Below are positions 1-9,479 of a stretch of DNA of 64,000 bases, piece after piece; positions within the stretch are counted from its first letter, which is position 1, and each line of letters opens with the position of its first letter. The stretch covers positions 3,065,501-3,129,500 of the forward strand of contig JAFREQ010000024.1 of the NCBI GenBank assembly GCA_025331565.1, in the 5' to 3' direction. The DNA comes from Holacanthus passer (taxonomy: Eukaryota > Chordata > Actinopteri > Pomacanthidae). The position numbers and the translations under genes were made by a program. The notes below the pieces were generated by a model that was given only the letters and a program-made list of their open reading frames with translations, did not search any database and had not been told where the DNA came from.

Positions 1-166
1 AGCACAATACGTTTGAAGTAAGAGCAAGAGAGTAGACAGATTCATACAATGACTACCACACAGGCTTGTCTTACTCTTAAACTGGCCTGAAGTTGGTGAA
101 AGAGCTGAGGTTTCTTGGTTCGACTTATTCATGTTGAAAAATAAGCCTCTTCTGTTCCCTCCTCAG

Positions 167-327
167 GACAACACGACTGTGTCACCGTGATCAACAACTT
201 CTTCTCCCGTGCCAGACTGGATTACTACACTAGGCCTCAGGGTTTGGAGAAGGAACCCAAGCTGGCGCCCAAACTGGCTGGACCCCTCCACAAGGTCATC
301 ATGAGCACCAACCTGAACCCCGTCAAG
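167..327 (+). CDS. ankmy2: ANKMY2 exon (first visible)
   Basis: The acceptor CAG ends at 166 and the donor GTAGGA starts at 328. It encodes QHDCVTVINNFF through NLNPVK, the segment between the ankyrin repeats and the MYND region. Confidence 0.95.
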
Positions 328-2668
328 GTAGGACACCGCTGGACAGGGAGTACTGGTTTGAAAGAGGCCATAAAATAATAATTGTTTTGTAAAGATGTGT
401 TCAGATGCAGACTAGATTAATATCAGAGTTCTCCAACCTTTCTCTGTTTCCTCGTACATTCTTCTTCGTTCTGGGAAATATTAACAGTAGAGAAATACTC
501 ATCATCAGTGTGAGCGGTTCTTCATTCAAACACACCAGCTGCCAATGTCACTGATTATATTCCTTTGTGTAGCAAGAGGACAAGTAATCAGAGAACTAAT
601 CAGCTGCTGCTGTGATTAATTACATTGGAAACCAGCATGCTCTCCATGCAAGAGCACAAATGAGGTTCCACTGGTGCCAAAAATACACTACTTCAAAAAT
701 GCTTTGTACAGTATGTTTGTTGAAATCTAATGTCATTGCTTCCTGTTAGGGGCTGAAAAGTGTTGGCTGGTTTGGATTTTATTTATTTGGCATTGTCTTA
801 TCTCCCTGTCATCTTAATTATGAGGCAAGGAAGGGGTGAGCCACTAGGATAAAAATATCTCAAGGACCATAGGTATTTTTAGATCTTATGAATGTACATG
901 TGTAAAGTGATAGAATAATTTGTTATTAGAAATAAAATTTTTTTGCAGGTCTAGTTTTAGTCGAACAGAACTGAATGTTGGAAAGTTAAAAAAAGACAGC
1001 AGACATCACAAGGGATGTTTTATGTTGAAAGAATATATTTTTGTTTTAAATGGAACATGATGAGTACCTTTTGTATTTCATAGATGGTGATGCTGGTGAA
1101 GGACAACCCCCTGCTAGCAGAGGTGGAGGCGCTGGAAAAATGTCGCCGGGTGATGGAGCTCATATGTGAAAAGTGCATCAAGCAGCAGGACATGAACGAA
1201 GTGCTGGCCATGAAGATGCACTACATCAGCTGCGTGCTGGGAAAGTGTGCCTCCTTCCTCAAAGACCGCGAGGACAAGCTGGACGGCCTCATCAAGAGGT
1301 GAGACCGTGGGGAATACTAACTAAGCTCTTGTGGTGTTTTTAAATGCTAAACAAATTACCAAATTGTTTTTAAGCAACTTTTCAAGTAGCTTAGTTTTAG
1401 TCTTTCAGAACATACTGAAGTAAAATATGTAAAGTGATTTGCATTATAAAAATGTTTGATCTCCTTGATCCCTGTCCTGCAGTTTGCTGAAGGGTCGCGA
1501 CAGCGATGGCTTCCCCGTGTACCAAGAGAAGTTCATCAGAGAGTGCATCCGCAAGTTTCCTTACTGTGACGCCACTCTGCTGCAGCAGCTGGTGCGGAGT
1601 ATCGCTCCTGTGGAGATTGTGAGTTTAGAGATGATTGAGCACAATATTGTCTGTAGATATGAAAATCAAAAATCAACTCTTTTAACTTCAGACGGAATTT
1701 GAATGATTCTCATCTAAAGGTAAAACTTTCTGTGTTAGTGTTTTGTTGTGCGATGCCTAAACAGGTTTCTTGTCCTGTTTTTCTTTCCACCCTCTCAGGG
1801 TAATGACCCCACAGCTCTGTCAGTGCTGACTCAGGCCATCACCGGTCAGGTCGGTTTCATGGACGCAGAGTTTTGTACATCCTGTGGTGAGAAGGGAGCT
1901 GAGAAGAGATGCTCCATCTGTAAAATGGTGAGTTTTCCACGTAGAACGATTTTCAACAAGTACAAATGTTTTTTAGACTGCGGCCTCTCACCAGTAAACC
2001 TATAACACTTGTCCAGAACAATAGAGATTAAAAATAATTTTTCTGCTGCATTTTTTCCCTTTGTGTGATGACAACAAAGATCCCCAGCTGGATTCAAACC
2101 AAATCCAAAGAATGACACTGAGAAAAATGCACAAACTTTGAAGCTGCCTTCATGCTGGTGTTTCTTCTCTCCTTAGTTTGTGGCTTTTATTACGTTACAT
2201 GGTCAAATACAAATAAACTTGATCTTTTTTGCCACTAGGTGATCTACTGTGACCAAGCCTGCCAAAAGATGCACTGGTTCACCCATAAGAAAGTTTGCAA
2301 GAAGCTCCAAGAGCAGAGAGAGAAGCAGGAGGCAGAATCAGCCAAACTGAGGATGCAACAGAGCAAAGGTACTGCATCTGTCTCAGACAAAATATGACAC
2401 AAAATAAAACTATGCTACAAAGTGGACACTCATCCGACACACAGATTGCTATCTTAAGAATGTGACATGATAAGAGGTGATTACTTCTTAATAATATAAG
2501 GGTCGGACCTCACCACATTGTCTCTGTATTTCAGAGGAGAGTCAAGCAGTGCAGGAGGCCTCAGACTCCATGCAGGAGCTCTCAGTGGAGACCAACAGTG
2601 ACGTCGTCCCCTCAGACTCTGCAGCAGAAACCTCAGACCCCACGCCCATCCCAGCTGCTGACAACTGA
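167..2668 (+). CDS. ankmy2: ANKMY2, C-terminal part (six coding exons; 5' part lies off the window)
   Basis: Ankyrin repeat and MYND domain-containing protein 2, known in other vertebrates as a cilium-linked regulator of adenylyl cyclase traffic and Hedgehog signalling. Exons 167-327, 1084-1298, 1483-1618, 1799-1927, 2239-2368 and 2535-2668 join in frame through GT-AG introns and give about 300 residues. The human protein is about 441 residues, so the N-terminal ankyrin part (roughly 140 residues) is left of the window. The first exon opens with two bases of a split codon. The MYND zinc finger spans exons 4-5: FCTSCGEKG, RCSICKMV, IYCDQACQK, HWFTHKKVCKK, with all expected Cys/His ligands present. 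The tail after the MYND domain is Gln/Glu-rich, then Ser/Asp/Pro-rich, ending PAADN and TGA at 2666-2668. The family name rests on near-identical stretches such as NEVLAMKMHYISC and LLQQLVRSIAPVEI. It faces the LRRC72-like gene tail to tail. Confidence 0.96.
328..1083 (+). other. ANKMY2 intron, no gene seen
   Basis: AT-rich intronic sequence of 756 bases with no coding exon, RNA gene or clear repeat that I can support. Confidence 0.7.
1084..1298 (+). CDS. ankmy2: ANKMY2 exon
   Basis: The acceptor TAG ends at 1083 and the donor GTGAGA starts at 1299. It encodes MVMLVKDNPLL through KLDGLIK plus two bases of a split Ser codon. Confidence 0.96.
1483..1618 (+). CDS. ankmy2: ANKMY2 exon
   Basis: The acceptor CAG ends at 1482 and the donor GTGAGT starts at 1619. 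The first base completes the split Ser codon; the exon encodes LLKGRDSDGFPVYQEK through SIAPVEI. Confidence 0.96.
1799..1927 (+). CDS. ankmy2: ANKMY2 exon with first half of the MYND finger
   Basis: The acceptor CAG ends at 1798 and the donor GTGAGT starts at 1928. It encodes GNDPTALSVLTQ through CSICKM, including the first two Cys pairs of the MYND domain. Confidence 0.96.
2239..2368 (+). CDS. ankmy2: ANKMY2 exon with second half of the MYND finger
   Basis: The acceptor TAG ends at 2238 and the donor GTACTG starts at 2369. It encodes VIYCDQACQK, then HWFTHKKVCKK with the remaining zinc ligands, then a charged helix rich in Gln, Glu and Lys. Confidence 0.96.
2535..2668 (+). CDS. ankmy2: ANKMY2 last coding exon
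   Basis: The acceptor CAG ends at 2534. The exon encodes an acidic, Ser/Thr/Pro-rich tail and stops at TGA 2666-2668. The tail is poorly conserved in the family, so its assignment rests on the open frame and the splice phase. Confidence 0.9.
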
Positions 2669-3512
2669 GGAACCTCTAACAGTCCCCTCCTCAAAATACA
2701 TCCATACACCACAGACAGAGTGGACTGGCAGTGAGACTGAAAGCCAGACGAGGGCTGGTCCGACCAGGAAACGCAAACTTATATTTATTACTGACATGAG
2801 ACTGTCGCCAAGGCAGGGAGACACTAAAGCAACCAGGAAGGTTTGTGCCACAGCGCTCATCTTTTTGTCATTTTTATACGTTAATTTTTCAGATGTTATC
2901 GTCATATGTGAATGTGAAAGTTGTGTAGGCTAATGTGTGTTTGTGGTAGAGGTCACTGGGAGGAATTGTGGGTAATATGTGAAGAGCTAATGGTTCACGT
3001 CGATGATGGAACGTAATTCTGCCTTAAGAAACTGTAGCAACCTGTGCAGGAAAGAAGTGACTGTGTAGCCAATCAGAGCTGTTGTTTGTTTGCAGTTTAC
3101 CTGGTTTGTTGTTGGGATGTTTGTTTTGTACCGACGAGCTCGCAGCGGATCGGGAGTGGAAAGCATGGCTGCACAATAATGACCAAAAATGTATACTGTA
3201 TTTTTAAATATAAACAAACATGAATTTATTTTTAGTGTATCGTGAAAGATGATGTTAATGCTCAGGATTTTTCAAACTGTAACAAAGTGTTTCTCCCCTA
3301 AATGTGTCATTTGTAGATCAAGCATTGTTGTAAACAGCACAAGAACACCATGTCCAGGACAAAAAAAAAAAAAAGTGAGTAGTTTGGTTTTGATATTCTT
3401 CAGTTATTGTGCAGCCTGAGTGGACTGAGACGTTTAAGTCCGACAGATCCAACGAGGCTTCGTTTGTTTGATCATTCCCAATATGTCAAACAGCTTCAGC
3501 TTAATAACATTA

Positions 3513-3518
3513 AATAAA
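3513..3518 (+). terminator. ANKMY2 candidate poly(A) signal
   Basis: A canonical AATAAA lies 845 bases after the stop, followed by a GT-rich stretch near 3545-3555. The 3' UTR would therefore be about 2669-3545. It contains a 14-base A run near 3361-3374. Confidence 0.65.
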
Positions 3519-3545
3519 GACCAACTTCATCAAAGTGCCCATTCA

Positions 3546-4469
3546 TTGTGTTGATTTTTGGAGTTTTCTTCTCTTCTTTTTCTCAAATCTTTATCATCTG
3601 ACACGGCTCTGTTAATTATGTGAACAATTCATTGCAATCTAATACTGCATCCCTGCGTCAAGTCGTCTTTGTGAAGCCTGTAATGTTCAGTTTTTGTGAA
3701 TGTGCCCCCTAACTCATATTGAGTGATTTTGTAACTCCTATTCTTCTTTGTCTTACTTCAGTTTGGGGCATAATTATGCTCTTAGCTGCAGTTACAATAA
3801 TTTAAGGATAGAAACAGGAAATATAATTTTGCTGTGGAATCAGTGAGTGAGCTGTGGGCTACAACTTGAGCCTTATTTTATAGCCAATATTTGTTCACAT
3901 CTTCACTAATTGCTGCCATTTAAACTGTGTCGAAATAGTAATTAGAGTTCCTGTTTGACAGACGACTGTGATTGGATTAGTTTGATACTGAAGAAAACTT
4001 GAAAACATAATTCTCAGGAAAATTCTGGTGTTATAGGAGAGTCTTTTTCACAACATTTTCACAATTTCCAGGCGGCTATAATAATATCTCTGGGAAGTGC
4101 AACACACTCTGAATCTAAAGCTGTGTATCATGTCTTGGTGTTCAGATTTGACTGATCAGTGACCCTGAGAAGGAGTATGAATGTCTGGCATTGCTGCAGC
4201 TCCAGTTGCTGACTATGCTGACAAGCAAACTACAGTAACTAACTTCCTGTTTTCAGAACGCCGTCATGCACCCGTCTTTATCACCTCATGCTTGTTGGAG
4301 CTCTAGTTCATATAAATAACCCAAAGTAAGCAGGACGATAAAATGTGCTTTGACATTATAAAACATGAGCAGACCAGAGTTGTTACTGCAAACATCTTTG
4401 CACCGTGCAATAACTGGGCTGTTTGCCAAGATAATAACAAACATCCTCTCAGCTTGTGACCTACGTTGC
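3546..4469. other. ANKMY2-LRRC72 tail-to-tail spacer
   Basis: About 0.9 kb between the two 3' ends. On the minus strand I looked for LRRC72 exons encoding the C-terminal part known from mammals and found none. No gene or recognised repeat is seen. Confidence 0.5.
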
Positions 4470-4558
4470 TCATCTGCAGAAGGCCACAGACCGGAGGACA
4501 CGATGACACTCCTGGCTGTGCATCTGGAAGGACCTCCTCCTCTCTGCTGCCTTCACCT
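4470..4558 (-). CDS. lrrc72: LRRC72-like last exon, ends at a stop
   Basis: The acceptor TAG precedes 4558. It encodes VKAAERRRSFQMHSQE then CHRVLRSVAFCR and TGA (4472-4470). Mammalian LRRC72 continues past the SIAFG motif. Here the sequence after TTCTGCAG is ATGAGC, which looks like a GTGAGC donor changed at its first base. Confidence 0.8.
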
Positions 4559-5711
4559 CTAACAACACAACACACACGCTGACAATTGTTACACACACAC
4601 ATAGTATTTTGTGATGAGACAGATTTGAGGTCATCAGGTCAGATATGTTTGTCCCTATGAATGTCTGTTCTTACCTTTTCTATCTAAAACCTGGACAGAA
4701 GGCAGGCAGTGGATCACATGGAGGCGATACCCAGGTTCATGTGAGATGGGATTCAGGAAAAAAGCTGCGAAGGCGCCTCCATGTTTATGATAAATTACAG
4801 ACATATGAGCATGGCGGGTGTGTCCTGACTGAGTTCACTCACTTGCAGTTTGAAGCTGCTGCATCCTGCGGAGCTCGTGCATCGTGTCCTCCAGCCCTCT
4901 GATCCGGTTGTTGTGGAGAAACAGCGTTCGGAGGCAGGTGAGATGATTTAAGGCCCCTGGATGAGAGACCAGGTGGGATAAAGCCAGAGAGGACATGGAT
5001 CTCTATTGTGTATTGTTCTGTCCTAGGGTCTGCAACAACATCCATGAAATGTATCTGTCCTGCTAAAAGCACATTGAAAACAGAGTCTGAGAAGCAAATT
5101 GTAAAAATCAGCCTCACATTTTGGGCCTGACATTAACCTTTAACCCCCTTTATAGCTATATTCAAGGGTGTCTTATGATTTAGGTTATTTATTTTCCCAG
5201 TGATTCTTTGAATTTTCACATTATCTTTAACTTCAGAGGAGAAATTAAAAAAAAATAAAATCACCAGAAATGGACTTGATGTTGTTATTGTGGAGGTAAA
5301 GTTCAGTCAAGCAGCAGTTGAGGGAACAACAGCTGAGCTCTCTGATCTGAAAGATTAAAAAGAAGAACAAATTTCTGTTCCACACAATTTAAACTTTAAA
5401 AATCCTCCTGTTGCTGAAATACAGTTTTACCTTGTTGTTGTTGAGCCACAACTCCCTCAGAAAGTGAAATCTTGATAAGTCCGGGACGCTGGTGAGTTTT
5501 CTGTTCAGCAAACATTGGGATCTCTGATTAAATTTGCTCTCGTTTGTAAAATTATGCAGCTGTATGAATCTCAATTTCCCAGCGGCAGCAGTGGGAGCTA
5601 CAGACACATTAGTTTAAAATAATAAAGTTTGTCTTACTTTTTATCAAGGCTGAGTTGGCAAACATCAGCGTCTCTCCTTATTCCACACTTCTGGAGAAAG
5701 TCCTTTATGTC
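4470..5711 (-). CDS. lrrc72: LRRC72-like leucine-rich repeat protein (six exons; first exon not found; short C-terminus)
   Basis: Six minus-strand exons (5711-5638, 5500-5431, 5346-5265, 4956-4843, 4764-4675, 4558-4470) join in frame with matching phases. They give 172 residues plus an unseen N-terminus. The conceptual protein has leucine-rich repeats: LTSVPDLSRFHFLRELWLNNN, CLTELYLHNNNIKSIS and LTCLRTLFLHNNRIRGLED, then an LRR cap with NPISHEPGYRL, HVIHCLPSVQVLDRK and ERRRS. This follows the mammalian LRRC72 plan residue for residue in spacing, and in mammals LRRC72 also lies between ANKMY2 and SOSTDC1 on the opposite strand. Its function is not established. Mammalian LRRC72 is about 100 residues longer at the C-terminus; here TGA at 4472-4470 follows SVAFCR. 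It may be a short teleost form or an early pseudogene. Confidence 0.87.
4675..4764 (-). CDS. lrrc72: LRRC72-like exon, LRR C-cap
   Basis: The acceptor CAG precedes 4764 and the donor GTAAGA follows 4675. It encodes FFLNPISHEPGYRL then HVIHCLPSVQVLDRK, matching the NP...YRL...LP.V..LD cap of the family. Confidence 0.9.
4843..4956 (-). CDS. lrrc72: LRRC72-like exon, third LRR
   Basis: The acceptor CAG precedes 4956 and the consensus donor GTGAGT follows 4843. It encodes ALNHLTCLRTLFLHNNRI then RGLEDTMHELRRMQQLQTA. Confidence 0.9.
5265..5346 (-). CDS. lrrc72: LRRC72-like exon, second LRR
   Basis: The acceptor CAG precedes 5346 and the donor GTGATT follows 5265. It encodes IRELSCCSLN then CCLTELYLHNNNIKSIS plus one base of a Gly codon. 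Confidence 0.9.
5431..5500 (-). CDS. lrrc72: LRRC72-like exon, first LRR
   Basis: The acceptor CAG precedes 5500 and the donor GTAAAA follows 5431. It encodes KLTSVPDLSRFHF then LRELWLNNNK, a typical LxxLxLxxNx repeat. Confidence 0.9.
5638..5711 (-). CDS. lrrc72: LRRC72-like exon (first one found)
   Basis: On the minus strand a pyrimidine tract and CAG precede 5711, and the donor GTAAGA follows 5638. It encodes DIKDFLQKCGIRRDADVCQL then SLDK plus two bases of a Lys codon. No initiator Met lies in this exon. Confidence 0.85.
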
Positions 5712-5842
5712 CTGTATTCAGGGTGAGAGAAGAAGAACATACCAATGAAAAGAACAGAAGTTGCTTTCATGTGCATTTGAAATCTGGGGTTTTAAAATTG
5801 TCAGTGTTGGAGATAAAGGCATTCGACCTTGTCCACCTCCAT

Positions 5843-7426
5843 TGTCTGTCACCTGTGCATTTTCACACCTGTTGCCAGGAAACTCCTGCTTGAAATCACA
5901 ACAAACAAAAAATAATTCTCTTTAATTTCCAAAAAGTTTGTTAGATTTATGTTGCTCTGTCTTTCATGCATTGATTGTGGTAGGATTGTGTTTTTTTCTG
6001 CTAGATTTAGTCAGATGAGTGATTAAATATCTGCATCATTCATCTGCAGTGGAGGCAAATGTCCAACAGAGGGCGATGTTTCACCAAAATTGAATGTCAG
6101 TTTCAGCTTTACTCACATTGTGGTTCCAAATTATGTGCAATGGAGGCTTTGCATTCAAGTCAAACAGCTGATTTCACTGATAAACACTTTGAACCATGGA
6201 CAGGAGTAAATAAAAGCAGTCGGTGCAGAGATTCTCCACAGGTGGAAAGTAACTTTTTCTAAGTACTGCATTTACTGTAATTTGAGTATTTTCAGTTTGT
6301 AAGACTTTCTATATTTCTCCCACCACATGTCAAAGGGAAATATTGTATGTTTTGTTCCTTAACATTTATGTAACAGCTATAGTTACTTGTTATAACTTAC
6401 TTTGGTGATTAAAGTAGTTCAGTAATTTGGGAAAATCTTATAATTGCATTCTTTATAACCTGACATTTTCCAAAAAAGCAGCTTCACTAATGAACATGTT
6501 GTATCTTGATTGTTAAATCTGTACACAAACAGAACTGTAGAAATAACAGTTTGTGGTTTTAGACGGAGTTATGTGCTCTGATGAACCACAGTTTATTCAT
6601 CCACACAACACATGTGTTTAGCAACTGTGGATGTAGCACATAATTACCAGCAAATTGTCATTTTCACATTCCTGCTTGTGAACAGAAACATAATGAGATG
6701 CTATGTGGAAGCATTGGAAGTGTTGGTAGACAAAAACAGAGACGAACCGTTTGCCCGACCTCCACTATTTGTTAGACTAATTGCCTCCTGGCTCTTTGGA
6801 TGGAAAATGCATTATATTGTTTCACTTGTAATTGTCAGTTAAAAATAATCATGCAGAGTCTCTTTCCAGGATCCTGATATCATTAATTAAATCCTATATT
6901 AACAGGAGTTTCCCATGAGTGAAGTTTTGTCTGTTTACACTTCACTCATCTCTAATATGACTTTTTTCCATTAAGGTAAAACATCTGGCATAGATCAAGT
7001 TTCTGGTGTGTTCTGAGGGAAGAACAAAATTTACATATATGCTAACAGAACAAATATAACATCCAGAATGAAGCATCTCAGCTCTTAATTTGTGCAGCTG
7101 CCATCAGGAATTTGATACATGCTCATGTTCTTTTTAGTGCCAATGTGACGGAGGAGGCAAACTGTGCTTTAACCCGTGCTTCCAGGTGACGTCTGGGTCA
7201 CACACAGGTCACGTCTCACCGCCTGTGGAGCTGTGTTAGTATGTGTCGCGTTAGTTAGCGAGAGCCAAACAATGTCGATCAACGTGTGTCGTGAAGTAAA
7301 AAACACGTTCGGAAATTCAAGCATGAGAGCTTTGGAGTCACATATAAAATATATGTACTACAATTTGAGCATGAACATACAACTAGCATGTGTTACACAA
7401 CCTCAGCTCAAAGTCAGCTTCTGTAC
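5843..7426. other. Intergenic DNA upstream of LRRC72-like gene
   Basis: This should contain the LRRC72 promoter and missing first exon(s). No start codon with a convincing donor was found. I see no other gene. Confidence 0.5.
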
Positions 7427-7710
7427 CAGTGGTGGAAGAAGTACTCAATTTTGTAAAAGCAACAGTACCACAGTATAAAATACTTTGTTACAAGTGGAAG
7501 TCTTTCATTCAGAATGTTACTTGAGCAAACGTCCAAAAGTATACGCATCAAAATATACTTAAAGTACCAAGAGTAAAAGTACTCATCATGCAGAATTACC
7601 CATTTCAGAATAATATATATATATAACAAAATGGAATTACTCAAGTAAAGTACAAGTGCGCAAAATTAACTTCACATAAGTAAATGTACTCTTTTACTTT
7701 CCACTCCTGA
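7427..7710 (+). mobile_element. Short hAT-like MITE (teleost CAGTGGTGGAA family)
   Basis: It begins CAGTGGTGGAAGAAGTACTC and ends with the near inverted TTTACTTTCCACTCCTG. The body is made of AAGTAC/GTACTT words, a widespread teleost non-autonomous repeat with this terminal sequence. The hAT assignment is from memory of the family. Confidence 0.75.
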
Positions 7711-8785
7711 AAGTATAATTGATTGTCAAATAGGATGAGTCTCACAACAGAAATGACTGAGACACAGTTGTCCATCCACTGTCTGTCTCTGATTGGGATC
7801 TGTGCCAAACTCTGGTGACCTTTCTGTCTCGGCTTTGTTCCAGGTGTTGTGGATTCCTCTTGTTCCCCTCCGGTCGCCTTCGCCACACCTCCCGCCACTG
7901 CATGTGGGCGCTTCCTGATCACACACACACACACACTCCCGCCGTGCTGCTTGTCAATATGCTATTAACCCGGCCACCTTTCATTTCCCATGAGGGCTCG
8001 GGCCAACCGAGTTTCACCGCTGCTCCTTCAGAGGGAGTCGGCTCTCGAGCCTCTGTTTCTTCACACGGCGAGAGCACAAAGCTGGGGCCTATCAGATTCA
8101 CTGCTCAGCATTCTGTCAACTCGCTCCCAAAAGGAGCTCAGGGGTGCGTCAAAGTGTAAATAGAGTTCTGAGAAGAGCCGGCCATGTTGTCCTTTATTTT
8201 CCCTCGGAAGTGGAGTGAATGAGCCTCTGGAGCTGCTGTTTGAGGAGGAACAAAAGAGAGAGGAGACAAAAACAGATACTGAGCGTGAAGTTTAACGACA
8301 GACGAAGTTCACCTGCTGAAAAACCACGTTCAGGACGGGACTGTGTCATTTTAAGGCTTGAAGGTACTTGAGTATTTCTATTACTCCAGAATCATAAACC
8401 CTCCATTGAACAGCAACACAGACCCAGCAGACCTGCGCAGTTGTGGATTTCTCCATATGCTGATGTGGTTTACATGGTTGTATTATGATGTTTCTATACA
8501 ATAACAGTGCTGGCCGGGACATGCACGTTCAGCCTCAATCTTTTAGAACAATGTCATGGATGAAATCATCAAATGTGTATCAGACGTCTTGTTTTAAACC
8601 AAGCTTTCTGGAAACATTAAAAAGTCACAAAATATTAATTCAAATGAAGAATTTCACCAGCAAATCTGGCTCCGATGCAAACTGCATGTGTGTGAGAACG
8701 GAGAGATTAACAGGCAACAATAAGAACGACTGTAAGGTGGAAGGTTGGCTTAGTTCGTTTTCATTTAATGTGAGGTCATAAAAGA
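7711..8785. other. Intergenic DNA, repeat-poor island near 7795-8230
   Basis: No gene is recognised. A short CA tract lies at 7920-7936. The stretch 7795-8230 is GC-richer than its surroundings and lacks repeat words. Confidence 0.45.
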
Positions 8786-9222
8786 CACTGCATGGCCAAA
8801 AGTATGTGGACACCTGACCTTTATACCCAAACAGGATTGTCCAACATTTTATTCCAAAACTATGATCATTAATCTGCTTCTAGTTTTAGGTTTTCCACAA
8901 GGTTTCAGAACCTGGCTGCAGGCTTTTCCTCCCATTCAGCCACAAGAGCATTAGCGAGGTCGGGGCGCCAGTGTCGGTTGACCCAGTTCGACCCAAAGGT
9001 GCTGGATGGCGATGAGTTCAGGGCTGGACCCGTCATGTTGAGAGCCAAACACAAATGTTGACACAAAGTCGAAGGAACGTAAATAGTATTGTTTTCTGTA
9101 GCGTGAAGATTTCCCTTCGTTAGAACAATGGAGCCCAAACCATGGAAAATATCCTCAGACCAAAAGTACACAGATGTAGGCTGAGCTGACAGGCGTGTCC
9201 ACATAGTTTTGGCCATAGTGCG
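8786..9222 (-). mobile_element. Internally deleted Tc1/mariner-like element
   Basis: The ends are inverted copies: CATGGCCAAAAGTATGTGGA near 8791 and TCCACATAGTTTTGGCCATA near 9199. Inside, minus-strand remnants of a transposase gene are recognisable (for example the stretch around CTCCCATTCAGCCACAAGAG at 8930). At about 0.44 kb against roughly 1.2-1.6 kb for intact copies, it is internally deleted and cannot be autonomous. Confidence 0.8.
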
Positions 9223-9235
9223 TCATGATTGATCT

Positions 9236-9478
9236 TTATTTACTTCTTTCTTTCCACCTTTACCACTTCCCCCTTTTTATTTTCTCATTTCCTTCAATAT
9301 CTTTTAACTTCTTCTCATTAATCTTCCCCTTGTCCTTATTTATTCCCTTCTGTCGTTCCTCATTTCCTTCCTTCCTTCCTTCTCCTCTTCCTATCTTCAT
9401 TTCTTTCCTTCCATTTTATCCTTTTCTTGACTTCTTTCCTTGTTTCCCAAATAATTTCATTTCTTTTCTTCCTGATCT
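9236..9478 (+). repeat. Pyrimidine-rich low-complexity tract
   Basis: Almost continuous T/C sequence with TTCC runs near 9365-9385. The long open frame on the plus strand is a by-product of this composition. Confidence 0.85.
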
Positions 9479-9479
9479 G

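Noticed and set aside
3361..3374. A14 run considered as a retrocopy tail or the end of the ANKMY2 transcript
   Set aside because: There is no upstream gene copy, no target duplication and no AATAAA close before it; it is more likely a genomic homopolymer in the 3' UTR.
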